Below, piece after piece: positions 17,508 to 27,529 of a stretch of DNA of 64,000 nucleotides. The notes below the pieces were generated by a model. It was not told the origin of the DNA. It saw only the letters and a program-made list of their open reading frames with translations, and did not search any database. How positions within the stretch are numbered: position 1 is the first letter of the stretch; each line of letters begins with the position of its first letter. Made by a program: the position numbers and the translations under genes. The DNA lies in contig CAWBCM010000006.1 in assembly GCA_963787285.1 (NCBI GenBank), positions 155,064 to 219,063 of the forward strand, read 5' to 3'. The stretch comes from JAHEJN01 sp963787285. Its GTDB lineage: Bacteria; Actinomycetota; Acidimicrobiia; Acidimicrobiales; JAHEJN01.

Positions 17508-18836
17508 TCAGAGCGTGAAGGCCATCTCCTCGACCAGCGCCCCCGGCAGTTGCAGGCTGTCGGTCGAACGTCGTTGGTAGGTGCTCGAGTCGGGGATCAG
17601 CTCGGTCGTGTCGGTCAATCCGACCAGCCGGGCGCCGAGGAGATTGAAGGCCGTGTCGTCGAAGCGCAAGACGTTGACCGGTGCGGTGATCTCGCCGTTG
17701 TCGACCCAGAACGTGGCGAAGCGGGTCATGCCGGTGGTGCGACAGGCGGAACGATCGCTGAAGTTCAGATACCAGAGGTTGCCCACGTAGAGGCCGGTGC
17801 CCAGGCGGTGGACCACCTCGTCGGCGGGGATGTCGCCGGGTTCCATGCGGAACGACTGAGGCGATTCGCCACCCGCGGCGCCGTTGGTCGCCACGCCGTA
17901 CTCCCGGGCCGAGCGGGGCGAGACCAGATGGTCGTTGAACACGCCGCCCTCGACCATCGTCACCCGATCGGGGCGCAGGAAGCCCTGTTCCTGGAAGTTC
18001 GGAGCGGTGCCACCGGCGGTGTCCTCGCTGATCGTGATCGAAGGATGGAAGGTGGCCCCGTCGGCAATCATCCGCAGAAGCGGCGTCTGTTTCGTGCGGT
18101 GCGAACGGAGTCCGAATCCTCCCCACGAGAGCATGGAGGCGATCTCTTGCATGGCGGTCGGTGCGAGGTAGGTCGGGTACCCGCCGGGCGCGAGGTCGAT
18201 CGGGTCGCGGTCCAACACGTCGAGCTGCCGTTGTGACCACTCGACCTTGCGGTCCAGAGCAGCCGTGTCCCACGCGGTACCGGCGTAGAGGTTCTTCACG
18301 GCCTTGTCGGCTCGGAGGTAGAAGCTCCAGTCGAGGCTGAAGTTGGCACTCTCGTGCCAGTTCACCTGTCCCCGTGAGTCGGCGAATCCGGTCACCGAGG
18401 TGCCGGCGGCGTAGACGCCGACCAGATCGCGCCCGGCGCCGACGTTGCGGATCGCTTCGACGGCCGCGCCGGCTTCGGGCAGCGACGACTCGGCCGTCAC
18501 GACCGTGGAGTGCACTTCGTCAGGACGCATCAGGTACGGATCGGGAGGCACCGAGTCGAGCTGGGTGCGCATCGACGCCAGCGCTCGGGCGATCCGATCG
18601 TCGTCGAGCTCGCGGTCTCCCGACAGGGTGAACGACGACTCGACGTGGCGGGCTCCACGAGCCAGGTCGAGGTCGAGCTCGAGCTGGTTGACCGAGCCCG
18701 CCTGACGTACGGCTCCCGCGTTGAAACGCACGAACTCGCTGGTCTCACCGGCCACGTTGGCGCTGAACTCCTCGCCCGGAGCCAGCTGCGATCGAATCGA
18801 TGCGGTGAGGTCGGCGAAGTAGTCGTGGGTCGTCAC
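17508..18836 (-). CDS. TldE/PmbA-like subunit of a TldD-type protease
   Basis: 442 residues matching the TldD/PmbA superfamily: an N-terminal alpha/beta domain, then a C-terminal region with PGGYPTYLAPTAMQEI, GGVFNDHLVSPRSAREYG and WYLNFSDRSACRTTGMTR. It lacks the HExxxH motif, as expected for the non-catalytic TldE half. TldD and TldE form a heterodimeric metalloprotease that trims peptides, for example microcin leader peptides in Enterobacteria. The start overlaps the stop of tldD by 4 bp. The 3' end abuts a secreted-protein fragment without a spacer. Confidence 0.85.
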   Translation of the reverse strand: MTTHDYFADLTASIRSQLAPGEEFSANVAGETSEFVRFNAGAVRQAGSVNQLELDLDLARGARHVESSFTLSGDRELDDDRIARALASMRTQLDSVPPDPYLMRPDEVHSTVVTAESSLPEAGAAVEAIRNVGAGRDLVGVYAAGTSVTGFADSRGQVNWHESANFSLDWSFYLRADKAVKNLYAGTAWDTAALDRKVEWSQRQLDVLDRDPIDLAPGGYPTYLAPTAMQEIASMLSWGGFGLRSHRTKQTPLLRMIADGATFHPSITISEDTAGGTAPNFQEQGFLRPDRVTMVEGGVFNDHLVSPRSAREYGVATNGAAGGESPQSFRMEPGDIPADEVVHRLGTGLYVGNLWYLNFSDRSACRTTGMTRFATFWVDNGEITAPVNVLRFDDTAFNLLGARLVGLTDTTELIPDSSTYQRRSTDSLQLPGALVEEMAFTL

Positions 18837-20266
18837 GATGCCCCACCGAAGACCTCGACGTCATGGAAGTGACACGGCGGCGTGGCGTGGCCGACCCAGA
18901 TCGTCTGATTGGGTTCACCCTTTCCGCAGTTGGGCACGCCGTAGGCCTGGAACAGGTCGCGGTTGCCCACCCCGGCCAGGTTGCGCCAGAAGTTGCGCGA
19001 GATGCCGCGGTAGCTGGGATTCCTGACCGTCGTGGTGAGCTCGCCGTCCTCGATGAGGGTGCCGTGTTCGCAGCTGAACTGGAACTTGTTGCGACTGTCG
19101 TCGATGGACCACGAGGTGTTGGTCTGCATGAACACGCCGTGCTCGATCGACGCAACGAGCTCCTCGAAGGTGGAGTCGCCCGGCTCGACGTTGAGGTTGG
19201 CCATTCGATCCATCGGCGGCCGGTTCCAGCTGGACGCTCGCGAATTGGCGACACCCTCGAGGCCCGACCGGGCCTGGGAGATCGCCCCGCCGAGAGGTCG
19301 CTCGAGGATGCCCTCGCGAATGAGGTACTCGCGCGTCGCGGGGGTGCCGTCGTCGTCGAAGGCATAGCTCGATATCTCGCCGTCGACGGTGGGATCGAAG
19401 GTGACGTTCAGGAGCGGCGAACCGTAGGCGAAGGTGCCGAACATGTCGGGGGTGACGAAACTCGTGCCCGCGTAGTTGCGTTCGTCACCGAGGATGCGGT
19501 CGAGCTCGAGTGGGTGTCCGATCGACTCGTGGATCTGGAGCACCATCTGGTCGGGTCCGAGCAGCAGGTCCATGACGCCGGCGGGACAGTTCGGCGCCTC
19601 GAGCAGGGCGACGGCCTCGGTGGCAAGGCGAGGCGCGGCATCGAGGAAGCCATAGCGGTCGAGCACCTCGACGCCGCCCTGGCCGTAGGCCGAGTGGGCG
19701 GCGAAGGTCCGGGTCTGGGTGTTGGCCCCGTCGTTGGCCGTGACCGACATCGTCGGAAAGGCGGCATCGAAACGCTGGTGGACTCGTCCGCCCTCGTTGG
19801 TCACGAGCAGGGTGTCGCGCTCGATCACGCTGAGCCCGACAGCCCGTTCGACGATGCGGTCGTCACCACCCAGCGCCTCGCACTGGGTGCGGAGGAGATC
19901 GATACGGTCGGCGAGGCCGATGTCGGCCCAGCTCCGCTCGACGGTCGAGCGGTAGTCGCCGACGGGGTGACCGAGCGGCGGTTGGGCGAGGACCCCGAGG
20001 CCCGCCGTGACGCCGGCCCAGTGCCGGGCTCGCTCCACTGCGGCACCGACGCCGGTGGGGGACAGGTCGCTGGTCGCGGCGTAGCCGAGGCCCCCGTTCG
20101 ACCAGATCGTGACCATGATGCCGACGTCGCGACTGGTGTGGGCGGGTTCGGCGACGTCGTCGAGCACGCTGAGACTCTCGACCCGCTGGTCGAAGTAGCG
20201 CATGGAGCAGTAGTCGACATCGGTCGGCATGGCCCCGAGGAGTCGAGGTTCGAGAGCGTCGAGCAT
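18833..20266 (-). CDS. TldD-like metalloprotease catalytic subunit
   Basis: 477 residues from the ATG at 20266. The zinc motif HESIGHPLELDR (HExxxH) is present in the middle, followed by YAGTSFVTPDM. The conserved C-terminal GYAATSDL-type, IEDGELTTTVRNPSYRG and MQTNTSWSIDD segments also match TldD. Together with the TldE half downstream it should form a peptide-degrading or leader-trimming protease. A role in maturing the product of the PqqD locus at the window start is conceivable, but the two are 16 kb apart. Confidence 0.88.
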   Translation of the reverse strand: MLDALEPRLLGAMPTDVDYCSMRYFDQRVESLSVLDDVAEPAHTSRDVGIMVTIWSNGGLGYAATSDLSPTGVGAAVERARHWAGVTAGLGVLAQPPLGHPVGDYRSTVERSWADIGLADRIDLLRTQCEALGGDDRIVERAVGLSVIERDTLLVTNEGGRVHQRFDAAFPTMSVTANDGANTQTRTFAAHSAYGQGGVEVLDRYGFLDAAPRLATEAVALLEAPNCPAGVMDLLLGPDQMVLQIHESIGHPLELDRILGDERNYAGTSFVTPDMFGTFAYGSPLLNVTFDPTVDGEISSYAFDDDGTPATREYLIREGILERPLGGAISQARSGLEGVANSRASSWNRPPMDRMANLNVEPGDSTFEELVASIEHGVFMQTNTSWSIDDSRNKFQFSCEHGTLIEDGELTTTVRNPSYRGISRNFWRNLAGVGNRDLFQAYGVPNCGKGEPNQTIWVGHATPPCHFHDVEVFGGAS

Positions 20267-20292
20267 GACGTGAGGGTACGCCCCGCCGGTGC

Positions 20293-21631
20293 TCAGTCGT
20301 CGAGTCCGTGCATCACGTCGAGCCACAACTGGGTCGTGAGGGCGAGTGACTCGATGTCGATGCGCTCGTTGTGGCCGTGGAAGCGGCTGCCGTAGGCGCC
20401 GGCATCGAGCTCGGGCGAGAAGAGGCCGGCTCCGTAGGCGATCGCGCCCATGTCGCGGAACACGCGGGCGTCGGTGAATCCGCTGGTGAACCGGGGCACG
20501 AGCCGAGCCTGGGGAAATGGTCGCGAGACTGCGGTCTGGAGGACGTCCCACAGCGGGGTGTCGAGGCGACTGGTCGAAGCGGTGTGGGTGAGGATCGGGC
20601 TGATCTCCACATGATCGGCGAGATCGCCGAGGGCTTCCGCCAGGTGGGCTCGGACATCGTCGGCCGTCTCGCCGGGAAGGGTTCGGATGTCGACGCCCAG
20701 CTCGACGGACCCCGGAATGATGTTCGTCTTCATCTGACCGCGGGCCTCGTTCACCGAGAAGGTGGTGTGGCAGCAGGCGTGGAGCAGGCTCGCCGTCTGC
20801 ACATCGGGCAGGTCGTCGAGGACCCTCTCGACGGCGACGGGATCGCGAAGGGCGTCGGTCAGCTCGGGGTCGATGTCGAGGCTGTCGATCATCGGCCACC
20901 ACAGGTCGTGGAAGCGGGCGCGGGGCCGGTACTCGGCGAGTCGCTGCACCACTGCTGCGGCCTTCACGAGCGCGTTGTCGCTCCGGAACGGACGCGATCC
21001 GTGCCCCGGTGTGCCGCGCACCGTGAGCGTGCGCCAGGCGATGCCCTTCTCGCCGGCGGTGACACCGACCGTCGGGGACTCGGCGGTACCTCCGTGCAGC
21101 CCGCCGCTCTCGGTCAGCACGTAGGTGCAGTCGATCGCGTCACGATGTCGGGTGGCCATCCACTCGGCGCCGTAGGCGCTGCCCGACTCCTCGTCGGCGA
21201 CCGCGAAGAAGATGATGTCGCCACGGGGCCGGTGACCCGAGACCGGCGAGGTGGCGAAAGGCCACCGCCATCGACGCGGTGAGGTTCAACATGTCGACCG
21301 CGCCGCGGCCCCACACCTCGCCGTCGATGACCTCGCCGCCGAAGGGATCGTGTCGCCAGCCCGATGCATCGGCAGGAACGACGTCGGTGTGGCCCATGAG
21401 GCACAGCTTCGGCGCCGACGGATCACGGCCCGCGAGCCGAGCCGTGAGGGACTGGCGGCCCGGGGCGGCGTCGAAGGTATCGATGTCGGCGCCGATCCCC
21501 TCCAGGTAACCGAGGAGCAGTTGTGCATTGAGCACCTCGTTGCCCGACGTGGGGGTGCCGTCGTTCACGCACGCGTTGCGAATGAGCGCCTGGAGCAGTT
21601 CGACGGTCTCGTGGACGTTCGCCTCGGTCAT
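20293..21631 (-). CDS. M20-family metallopeptidase (frameshift near 21243)
   Basis: Two frames give one 445-residue M20 peptidase. The N-terminal part has the metal-binding GHTDVVPA (His), WGRGAVDM (bridging Asp) and the paired glutamates in ADEESGS. A lid domain (TPGHGSRPF) and the C-terminal metal histidine in SRFHGHNERI follow. The frame changes near 21235-21245, where one excess base splits it. This resembles the ArgE/DapE/carboxypeptidase group, in particular the larger ACY1/CPS-like members. The exact substrate (N-acyl amino acid or dipeptide) is unknown. It lies 3 bp downstream of the HAD hydrolase gene, in the same direction. Confidence 0.85.
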
Positions 21632-21634
21632 GGG

Positions 21635-22375
21635 TCAGGTCGCTGCGAGCAGCTCGACGAGGGCCGACACATCGGGGAGTCGCCAGTGGTCGAACTCGGT
21701 GTGCAGGTCATGCGGGTCGAGCTGAACGACCGGCAGGCCCGCGGCGGCGGCACCCCGGACGTCGGCGTGCACGGTGTCACCGACGTAGAGCACGCGGTGG
21801 GGCGCCATGTCGAGGGCGCCGAGGATCAGCTCGAAGATCCGAGGATCCGGCTTGGCGACACCGACGGTGGTCGAGTCGACGATGTCGACCACCTCGGGTA
21901 GCTCGCCGGGGCCGATCTGGCACACGGCGTGTTCGACCATCTGTGCGGCCGCGGTGCCGTCGTTGTTCGACAGGATTCCAAGGTGCACGTCGAGCTCGGC
22001 GAGCCGATGGAATGCGTCGATGTTGGCGGTGAGGGGCAACCGCCATATGTCCATCACCGCCTGATGACGCTGGAGGGCTCGTGCGGCGTGGGCGCGGTCG
22101 AGGTCGGTTTCGTCGACTCCCAGGTGGGCGAAGTACCGAAGGTCGTACCAGCGCCACGCATCGAGATCGCGTTCGTCGACGTGGTCGGCAGCCAACATGC
22201 GATCGGTGAGACCACGGGCACCGTGATAGTGCGCGGCCCGGAAGTGGTCGGGGTCGTCGGTGACCACGAGCTCGGCGTCGGCAAGCGCCGCCGCGATCGG
22301 CTCGGGATGGGGTACGAGGAACACTCCCCCGATGTCGAAGACCACGGCGTCGATGGCGGCCAGAGTGCTGAGCAT
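21635..22375 (-). CDS. HAD-superfamily hydrolase
   Basis: 246 residues from the ATG at 22375. HAD motif I appears as VVFDIGGVF, with the nucleophile Asp but a Gly in place of the second Asp, which is seen in some members. Motif II is ILSNNDG. Motif III is KPDPRIF, and motif IV is YVGDTVHADVRGA. The helical cap lies between about residues 25 and 110. It is probably a small-molecule phosphatase or a 2-haloacid dehalogenase-like enzyme. It is co-transcribed with the M20 peptidase. Confidence 0.85.
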   Translation of the reverse strand: MLSTLAAIDAVVFDIGGVFLVPHPEPIAAALADAELVVTDDPDHFRAAHYHGARGLTDRMLAADHVDERDLDAWRWYDLRYFAHLGVDETDLDRAHAARALQRHQAVMDIWRLPLTANIDAFHRLAELDVHLGILSNNDGTAAAQMVEHAVCQIGPGELPEVVDIVDSTTVGVAKPDPRIFELILGALDMAPHRVLYVGDTVHADVRGAAAAGLPVVQLDPHDLHTEFDHWRLPDVSALVELLAAT

Positions 22376-22462
22376 GGAGTGAGTATGGCAGCGCTGGCGC
22401 CGGGTCACTGCGTGGACTGGCGGTGCGCCGGGGCTGCTCCCGAGCGCCACTAGGCTCGCCGG

Positions 22463-23965
22463 GTGCGCCTGATCCGATCGAACCGCGTCATGCGCCTGTT
22501 GGCGCTGATCGCCATCGTGGCGGCATCATGTGCCGACCCCGATCTCGGTCCGCCGTCGAGCACCACTCTGCCCGTCGCCACCCCCACGCCGACGCCGACT
22601 CCCGAGCCCGACCCGGCCCTCGGTCCGTCGAACACGACCACCACGACCACCCTTGCGCCGATCGAGATCGTGCCCACACCGTCGCCGACGCCGGAGCCCG
22701 CACCCGAGGTCGGCCTCACCGACACCCTCTTGCGTATCGGCGTGATCGCGGACGTGAGCACCGGCACGTTGGCCGACGACCGGGGGGAGTCGGCATGGAA
22801 CGCGGTATTGGCCTGGGCGCGATCGGTGAACGACAGCGGGGGACTCGCGGGCCGCCAGATCGTGGTCCAGCCGATCGACAGCGCGGTGTTCTTCAACAAG
22901 GAGGCACTCGAGGAGGCGTGCGCCGACGTCTTCGCGATCGTGGGAAGTTGGTCGGTCAACGACGGCGAGGACCTCGACGTGCTTCTCTCTCCCGAGTGCT
23001 CGATGCCCGACTTCCCGGCCGAGGCCCGGACCCCGCGCCGCCGGCAGTCGCCCATCACCTTCCAGTCGAATCCCCAGACCGTCGTACTCGAACAGGCGGG
23101 GCCCGGTCAGTACCTGGCCGAGCAGTTCCCCGACGAGGTCGACGCCGCCGCGCTGCCGGTCCTCGATCTGCGCTCGATCAGGGTCGAAAGTGAGCGGCTC
23201 ATCGAGGCGTACGCCCTCGGTGGGTTCCAGTTCGTGCAACGTCCGACAGTGAGCCTCGATGCCGACCTGGTCGAGCTCGCCACGACGCTGACCGATACCG
23301 AGATCACTGCGCTGGTGTGGAATGCCGATGCCAACCGACTCGTGACCTTGTTGGCCGAGCTCGAGGCCCTCGGTGGTGCTCCGCCGGTGGTGAGTTGCGG
23401 GGAGGCGTGTTACGGGGCCGAGTTCCTCGCCGGCGCCGGAGCTCTCGCCGAGGGTGTCACGACGTGGCTGACCACGGTGCCGCTCGAGGAGGCCGACGCG
23501 TCGTTCGAGCTCACGCAGTACCGATTCTGGCTGGGCCGGGTCCGGCCCGAGGAGGTACCCGATGCGGTGGGCGTGAAGGCATGGGCGGCTGCCCTGTTGT
23601 TCGAGGAGGCGGTGAATCGGGCAACGCTGGCCGGATCTCCCAGCTTCTCGCCCGATCTGCTCACCCGCTCCGCCGTGCTCGATGCGGCGGAGACGATCAC
23701 CGAATGGGATGCCAACGGACTCCACGGCGAAGCCAACCCGGCCGAGGGGGTCGGCTCGCCGTGTTTCGTGCTCCTCGTCGCGGCGAACGGCGAATGGCAG
23801 CGCGAGCAGCCCTTCGGTCGGGGCCGTTTCGACTGCGAAGCCGACAACCTGGTCACCCTTGTCGACACCATCGAGCTCGGTCTCGGTGATCCCGACATCG
23901 AGATCGGCACCCGCACGCTCGAACCGCTGACACCGCCCACGCCGATTCCCGAGCCCGAGGGCTGA
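22463..23965 (+). CDS. lipoprotein, branched-chain-amino-acid-type solute-binding protein
   Basis: 500 residues from the GTG at 22463. It has a lipoprotein signal (RVMRLLALIAIVAASC), a Pro/Thr-rich low-complexity spacer (about 30-85), and a two-lobe periplasmic binding fold beginning with LLRIGVIADVSTGTL, VNDSGGLAGRQI and EACADVFAIVGSW. These are the LivJ-type leucine/isoleucine/valine-binding patterns. Dedicated permease genes are not adjacent. It may therefore be a sensor, or it may serve a transporter elsewhere. Ligand identity cannot be told from sequence. Confidence 0.75.
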   Translation: MRLIRSNRVMRLLALIAIVAASCADPDLGPPSSTTLPVATPTPTPTPEPDPALGPSNTTTTTTLAPIEIVPTPSPTPEPAPEVGLTDTLLRIGVIADVSTGTLADDRGESAWNAVLAWARSVNDSGGLAGRQIVVQPIDSAVFFNKEALEEACADVFAIVGSWSVNDGEDLDVLLSPECSMPDFPAEARTPRRRQSPITFQSNPQTVVLEQAGPGQYLAEQFPDEVDAAALPVLDLRSIRVESERLIEAYALGGFQFVQRPTVSLDADLVELATTLTDTEITALVWNADANRLVTLLAELEALGGAPPVVSCGEACYGAEFLAGAGALAEGVTTWLTTVPLEEADASFELTQYRFWLGRVRPEEVPDAVGVKAWAAALLFEEAVNRATLAGSPSFSPDLLTRSAVLDAAETITEWDANGLHGEANPAEGVGSPCFVLLVAANGEWQREQPFGRGRFDCEADNLVTLVDTIELGLGDPDIEIGTRTLEPLTPPTPIPEPEG

Positions 23966-23972
23966 CGACACC

Positions 23973-26376
23973 TCACACGTCGGTGGGTATCCAGACGAGT
24001 ACGACGTCGTCGACGGTGATGTCGGTCTTCTCGAGGGGCACAGTGAACGACTCGACCATCGCGACCTTGTCTTCCCAGGCATCCTGGATCTCGAAGAGCG
24101 AGTCGGCCAGCTCGGCCTCGAGCGCCTCGAGCTCGTCGAGCTTCTCGGCCAGACGGTTCTCGGCGGTGGCCCGGCGCTCCTGGGCGGAGCTTCGTTGATT
24201 TCGCTTCGAGGAGGCGCGACGCAGGCCGCCGAGAATCGAACGGGTGCTCTTCCTGCCGCCCAACAGACCACCGAGCAGATCACCTGCCGCGGAGACCAGT
24301 TCGTCCCCGCGGCGGCCCTCGGCCGCCTCACTCGCCTCGCGAACGCGATCCTCGGCGGTGGCGATCGCGACGTTGACGCGGTCGATCTTCTTCGCCAACG
24401 AGGCGCGAAGTTTGTCCACCTCGGCGTCGACCTCGGCATCGGCCAACGCTTCGCAGCGAGCGAGGAACTCCTCTCGGGTCTCCCCGATACGGCTGAATGC
24501 CTTCAGTTCGGCGTTCTGGAACAACTCGAGCGTCTGATTCCGGTAGACGTGATCGCGCAGCGCCGTCTTCGCCTTGGTGAAGAACGTCTTCGTGTGGATG
24601 GGGGTATCGGTGAGCCGATATGTGGCACCCGTGGGTGGCTCCTCCCGGAGGTCACGATCGTCGTAGTCGACGGCGATGGCCTGGTCGGGGTCGGCGGTGT
24701 CCTCGAGGGGATGGATGATTGCCTCCCATTCGGCCTCGTGGCGGAGGTCGGCCTTGGTCTCGTCGAACAGCAGCGAGACGCGCGTCACCAGCGCCGGCGT
24801 CAGAATCGTTCCTCCCGGTACCGCACCCACCGAGTCGGCCCACGAGGCCGCCGGATCCAGGTAGCGAACGACGACCCCGTCGGCGACGTCGGGCATGACG
24901 GCACTGAGGTCGTCGGCCAGCTCGATCTCGTCGGCGATCGGTGCGGCAGCCGTCGAATCCGGCTCGGGTTCGGCGTCGGCCGCAGCAGGGGAGAGAGCGG
25001 CGAGTCGGCCGATCTGGTCGCGTGTGAGGGGACCGGCCAGATACGACATCGCCCACCGGGTCGTGAACACCACCGGCGCCGCCTGATGGGTGGAGTGGAG
25101 CAGGAACTCCCGCTTGTCGAGGCCGCTGATCGTCGCATCGAGGACGCCGACATCGGTGTCGCCCGACACCGACTCGAGACCCTCGAGCAATCGGGCCTTG
25201 TCGCGCTCGGTCTGGAGCCGACCGACCATCCAGGTCCCGGCATTCGACATGGCCTTGTAGTCGAGGTCGACCGGGTTCTGGGTGGCCAACACCATGCCGA
25301 CGCCGAAGGCACGGGCCTGCTTGAGAATCGTGAGAATCGGCTTCTTCGATGGCGGCGTCGCCGTCGGCGGCGCGAAGCCGAACACCTCGTCCATGTAGAC
25401 GAGAGCCGCGCAGTTCGCCGGTGCCGGGCTGCGCCCGCATCCAGGTGATCACCTTCGACAAGAGCAGCGTCACCACGAACTGGCGCTCCTCGTCGTTGAG
25501 GTGTGCGATCGACACGACGGCGGCGCGCGGCGAACGGTCGACGTCGTACAGCAGCTCGTCGATGTCGAGGGGTGGGCCGGCGGTCCAGCTGGCGAAGCTG
25601 GGCGAGGCGGCGAGACCATTGATCTTCAGGGCCAACTTCATGCGATCGGCGGCCGGGAAGAAGCTCTCGAGCTCGATGACGCCGAGCTTGCGCATCGGGG
25701 GTTCCTGGATCTGGGCGATGAGGCCGCCGAGATCGAGGTTGCGACCCGCCGACCAGGCGGTCTGGAACAGGTTCGACAGGAGGATGTGCTCGCGCCCACT
25801 GATCGGGTCGCTCTCGACACCGACCAGGCCGAGCAGGCTCGATGCGAGGCTGTCGATCTCGTCCTGGATGCTCTCGGCGTCGAGCTCGGCACCCGGCGAG
25901 TCCATCGAGCCGATGATGTTCAGGGGGACACCGGTCGTGCTTCCCGGCGTGTAGATCGTGACGTCGGCCGCGGCCTCGAGCCGACGCATGCGCTCGCCGT
26001 CGATCTCCCACGACTCGAGACCCTTCTGCCACATCGCTGCGGTGGCGGCCGCTTTCTCGCCGACACTGATTCCCTCGCGCTCGGCGAGTACCGGATCGAT
26101 CCACGGTTCGAAGGCGCCCGCAGAGAAGTCGGGAAAGGTGAGCGCGAGGTTGCCCATGTCGCCTTTGGGGTCGATCACGAGAACGGGAACGCCCTGCAGC
26201 AGTGCTTCCTCCAGCAGGATCATGCTCAGTCCGGTCTTGCCGGAACCGGTCATGCCCACGATCACGCCGTGGGTGGTGAACGACGACGCCTCGTAGAGGA
26301 CGGGGTCGCCGGTCCGATCGTGACTGGCGGCGTCGATGATGCCACCGAGATACAGCTCACCTGTTGGAACGTCCAT
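23973..26376 (-). CDS. HerA/DUF853-like P-loop ATPase (frameshift near 25419)
   Basis: About 800 residues after removing one excess base near 25418-25421. Walker A is GMTGSGKTGLS (about residue 40), then VLVIDPKGDMGNL. The Walker B VYMDEVFGF spans the frameshift, followed by VLATQNPVDLDYKAMSNAGTW. This is the FtsK/HerA-type arrangement of DNA-translocase-like ATPases. A long coiled-coil region (about 660-770, rich in E, R and K) follows and ends in VLVWIPTDV. Similar actinobacterial proteins are annotated only as ATP-binding proteins. No nuclease partner such as NurA is adjacent. It is convergent with the solute-binding lipoprotein. Confidence 0.8.
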
Positions 26377-26499
26377 ACCCTCTCCTTCGTGCCGGCGTGA
26401 GTGTAGGCAACCAGATGATGGAGGAATGCGGTCCGAGTGCGTTGCACGCCGGCTTCTGCCTCCTAGAGTCAGCGCCAGTCAACCACGGAGGTACCCGAG

Positions 26500-26703
26500 A
26501 TGGGGCTGTTCGACAAGTTCAAGAAGTCAACCGACAAGGCCAAGGACCTGGTCGAGTCGCAGGGCGACAAGATCGCCGACGGCGTCGACAAGGCCACCGA
26601 TCTCGTCGACGACAAGACCGGTGGGAAGTACACCGACAAGCTCGAGAAGGTCGACGACATGGCCGACAAGCTCCGCGACGATGAGGGTGCCGGCGAGAGC
26701 TGA
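26500..26703 (+). CDS. MT0933-like antitoxin family protein
   Basis: A 67-residue, highly charged protein starting MGLFDKFKKSTDKAKDL, with the family core LVDDKTGGKYTDKLEKV. A strong ribosome site (CGGAGG) precedes the ATG. Relatives of Mycobacterium Rv0909 are called antitoxins of an adjacent SRPBCC-type toxin. No such toxin gene lies on either side here, so toxin-antitoxin function is doubtful and a stress or structural role is equally likely. Confidence 0.75.
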   Translation: MGLFDKFKKSTDKAKDLVESQGDKIADGVDKATDLVDDKTGGKYTDKLEKVDDMADKLRDDEGAGES

Positions 26704-26727
26704 GTCTCTCGCGGCGCCGGGCCGAGC

Positions 26728-27519
26728 TCAGAGCAGCGCCAACGCCACGAGGGCGATACCGGCGCCCGCCAGCAGACCGGCCAACACGATGAGCATCGAC
26801 AACGAGCGCGACGACAGCGTGCCGCCGGAGTCCGGCGACGCTCCATAGGCGTCGGGTGGCGCCACACGGTCGAGGTCCTCAGGTCGGGTGGCCGATGACC
26901 CGGCGGGAGTGTCGCGATTGGTCGCAAGCCGCGGCGGTGTCGGTAGCTCCCCGGCATCGGCCGCCGCCGCCAGACGCTCGATGATCGCCGCTCGGGCATC
27001 CGGATAGGCGCTCTGTTCGGGGTCCTCGCTGATGTAGCGGTCGAGCAGACGCAACGCGTGAGTGACTCGCGCCGACTTCTCATAGGCCTCTGCGGTGCAG
27101 ACCACCAGGGCCGGATCGACGTCGTCGACCTCGTCGAGCAGTGCATCGCCCACGTCGGCGGCCTCGACGTACCGCTCGCTGCCGTGGAGGGCGCGCACGA
27201 GCATGGCCCTGGCCCGCTGATCGCCCGGATGTTCCTCGAGTACGACTTCGGCGAAGTCGGCTCCGGCATCCCAATTGCCGACCTCGATCGCCGCCTGGCC
27301 CGCGTCGACCGCAACCCGCGCGATCACCGGCATGAACGCAGGCGCCCACTCGGGACGGGTGGAGACGTACTCGCGCAACGACGAGCACAACGCCGCCGGT
27401 TCGATGGTGCCGTCGGCCAGCCCGTCGGCATCGACGGGTCGAATCGGAATCGGACCGGATATCGCATATCGCTCACGGACCGATGGCGCCGCCTCGGTGA
27501 GCTCGAACTGGTCGCTCAC
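26728..27519 (-). CDS. TPR-like protein with C-terminal membrane tail
   Basis: 263 residues. Helical repeats at about 60-185 (AGADFAEVVLEEHPGDQRARAMLVRAL, ALRLLDRYISEDPE in part) resemble tetratricopeptide units. They are followed by a flexible Pro/Asp-rich linker and a C-terminal hydrophobic helix (LSMLIVLAGLLAGAGIAL) with almost no tail. It is probably a tail-anchored cytoplasmic scaffold. It is adjacent to the thiolase gene (10 bp) in the same direction. No specific family is recognised. Confidence 0.65.
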   Translation of the reverse strand: MSDQFELTEAAPSVRERYAISGPIPIRPVDADGLADGTIEPAALCSSLREYVSTRPEWAPAFMPVIARVAVDAGQAAIEVGNWDAGADFAEVVLEEHPGDQRARAMLVRALHGSERYVEAADVGDALLDEVDDVDPALVVCTAEAYEKSARVTHALRLLDRYISEDPEQSAYPDARAAIIERLAAAADAGELPTPPRLATNRDTPAGSSATRPEDLDRVAPPDAYGASPDSGGTLSSRSLSMLIVLAGLLAGAGIALVALALL

Positions 27520-27529
27520 GATCGGCCCG

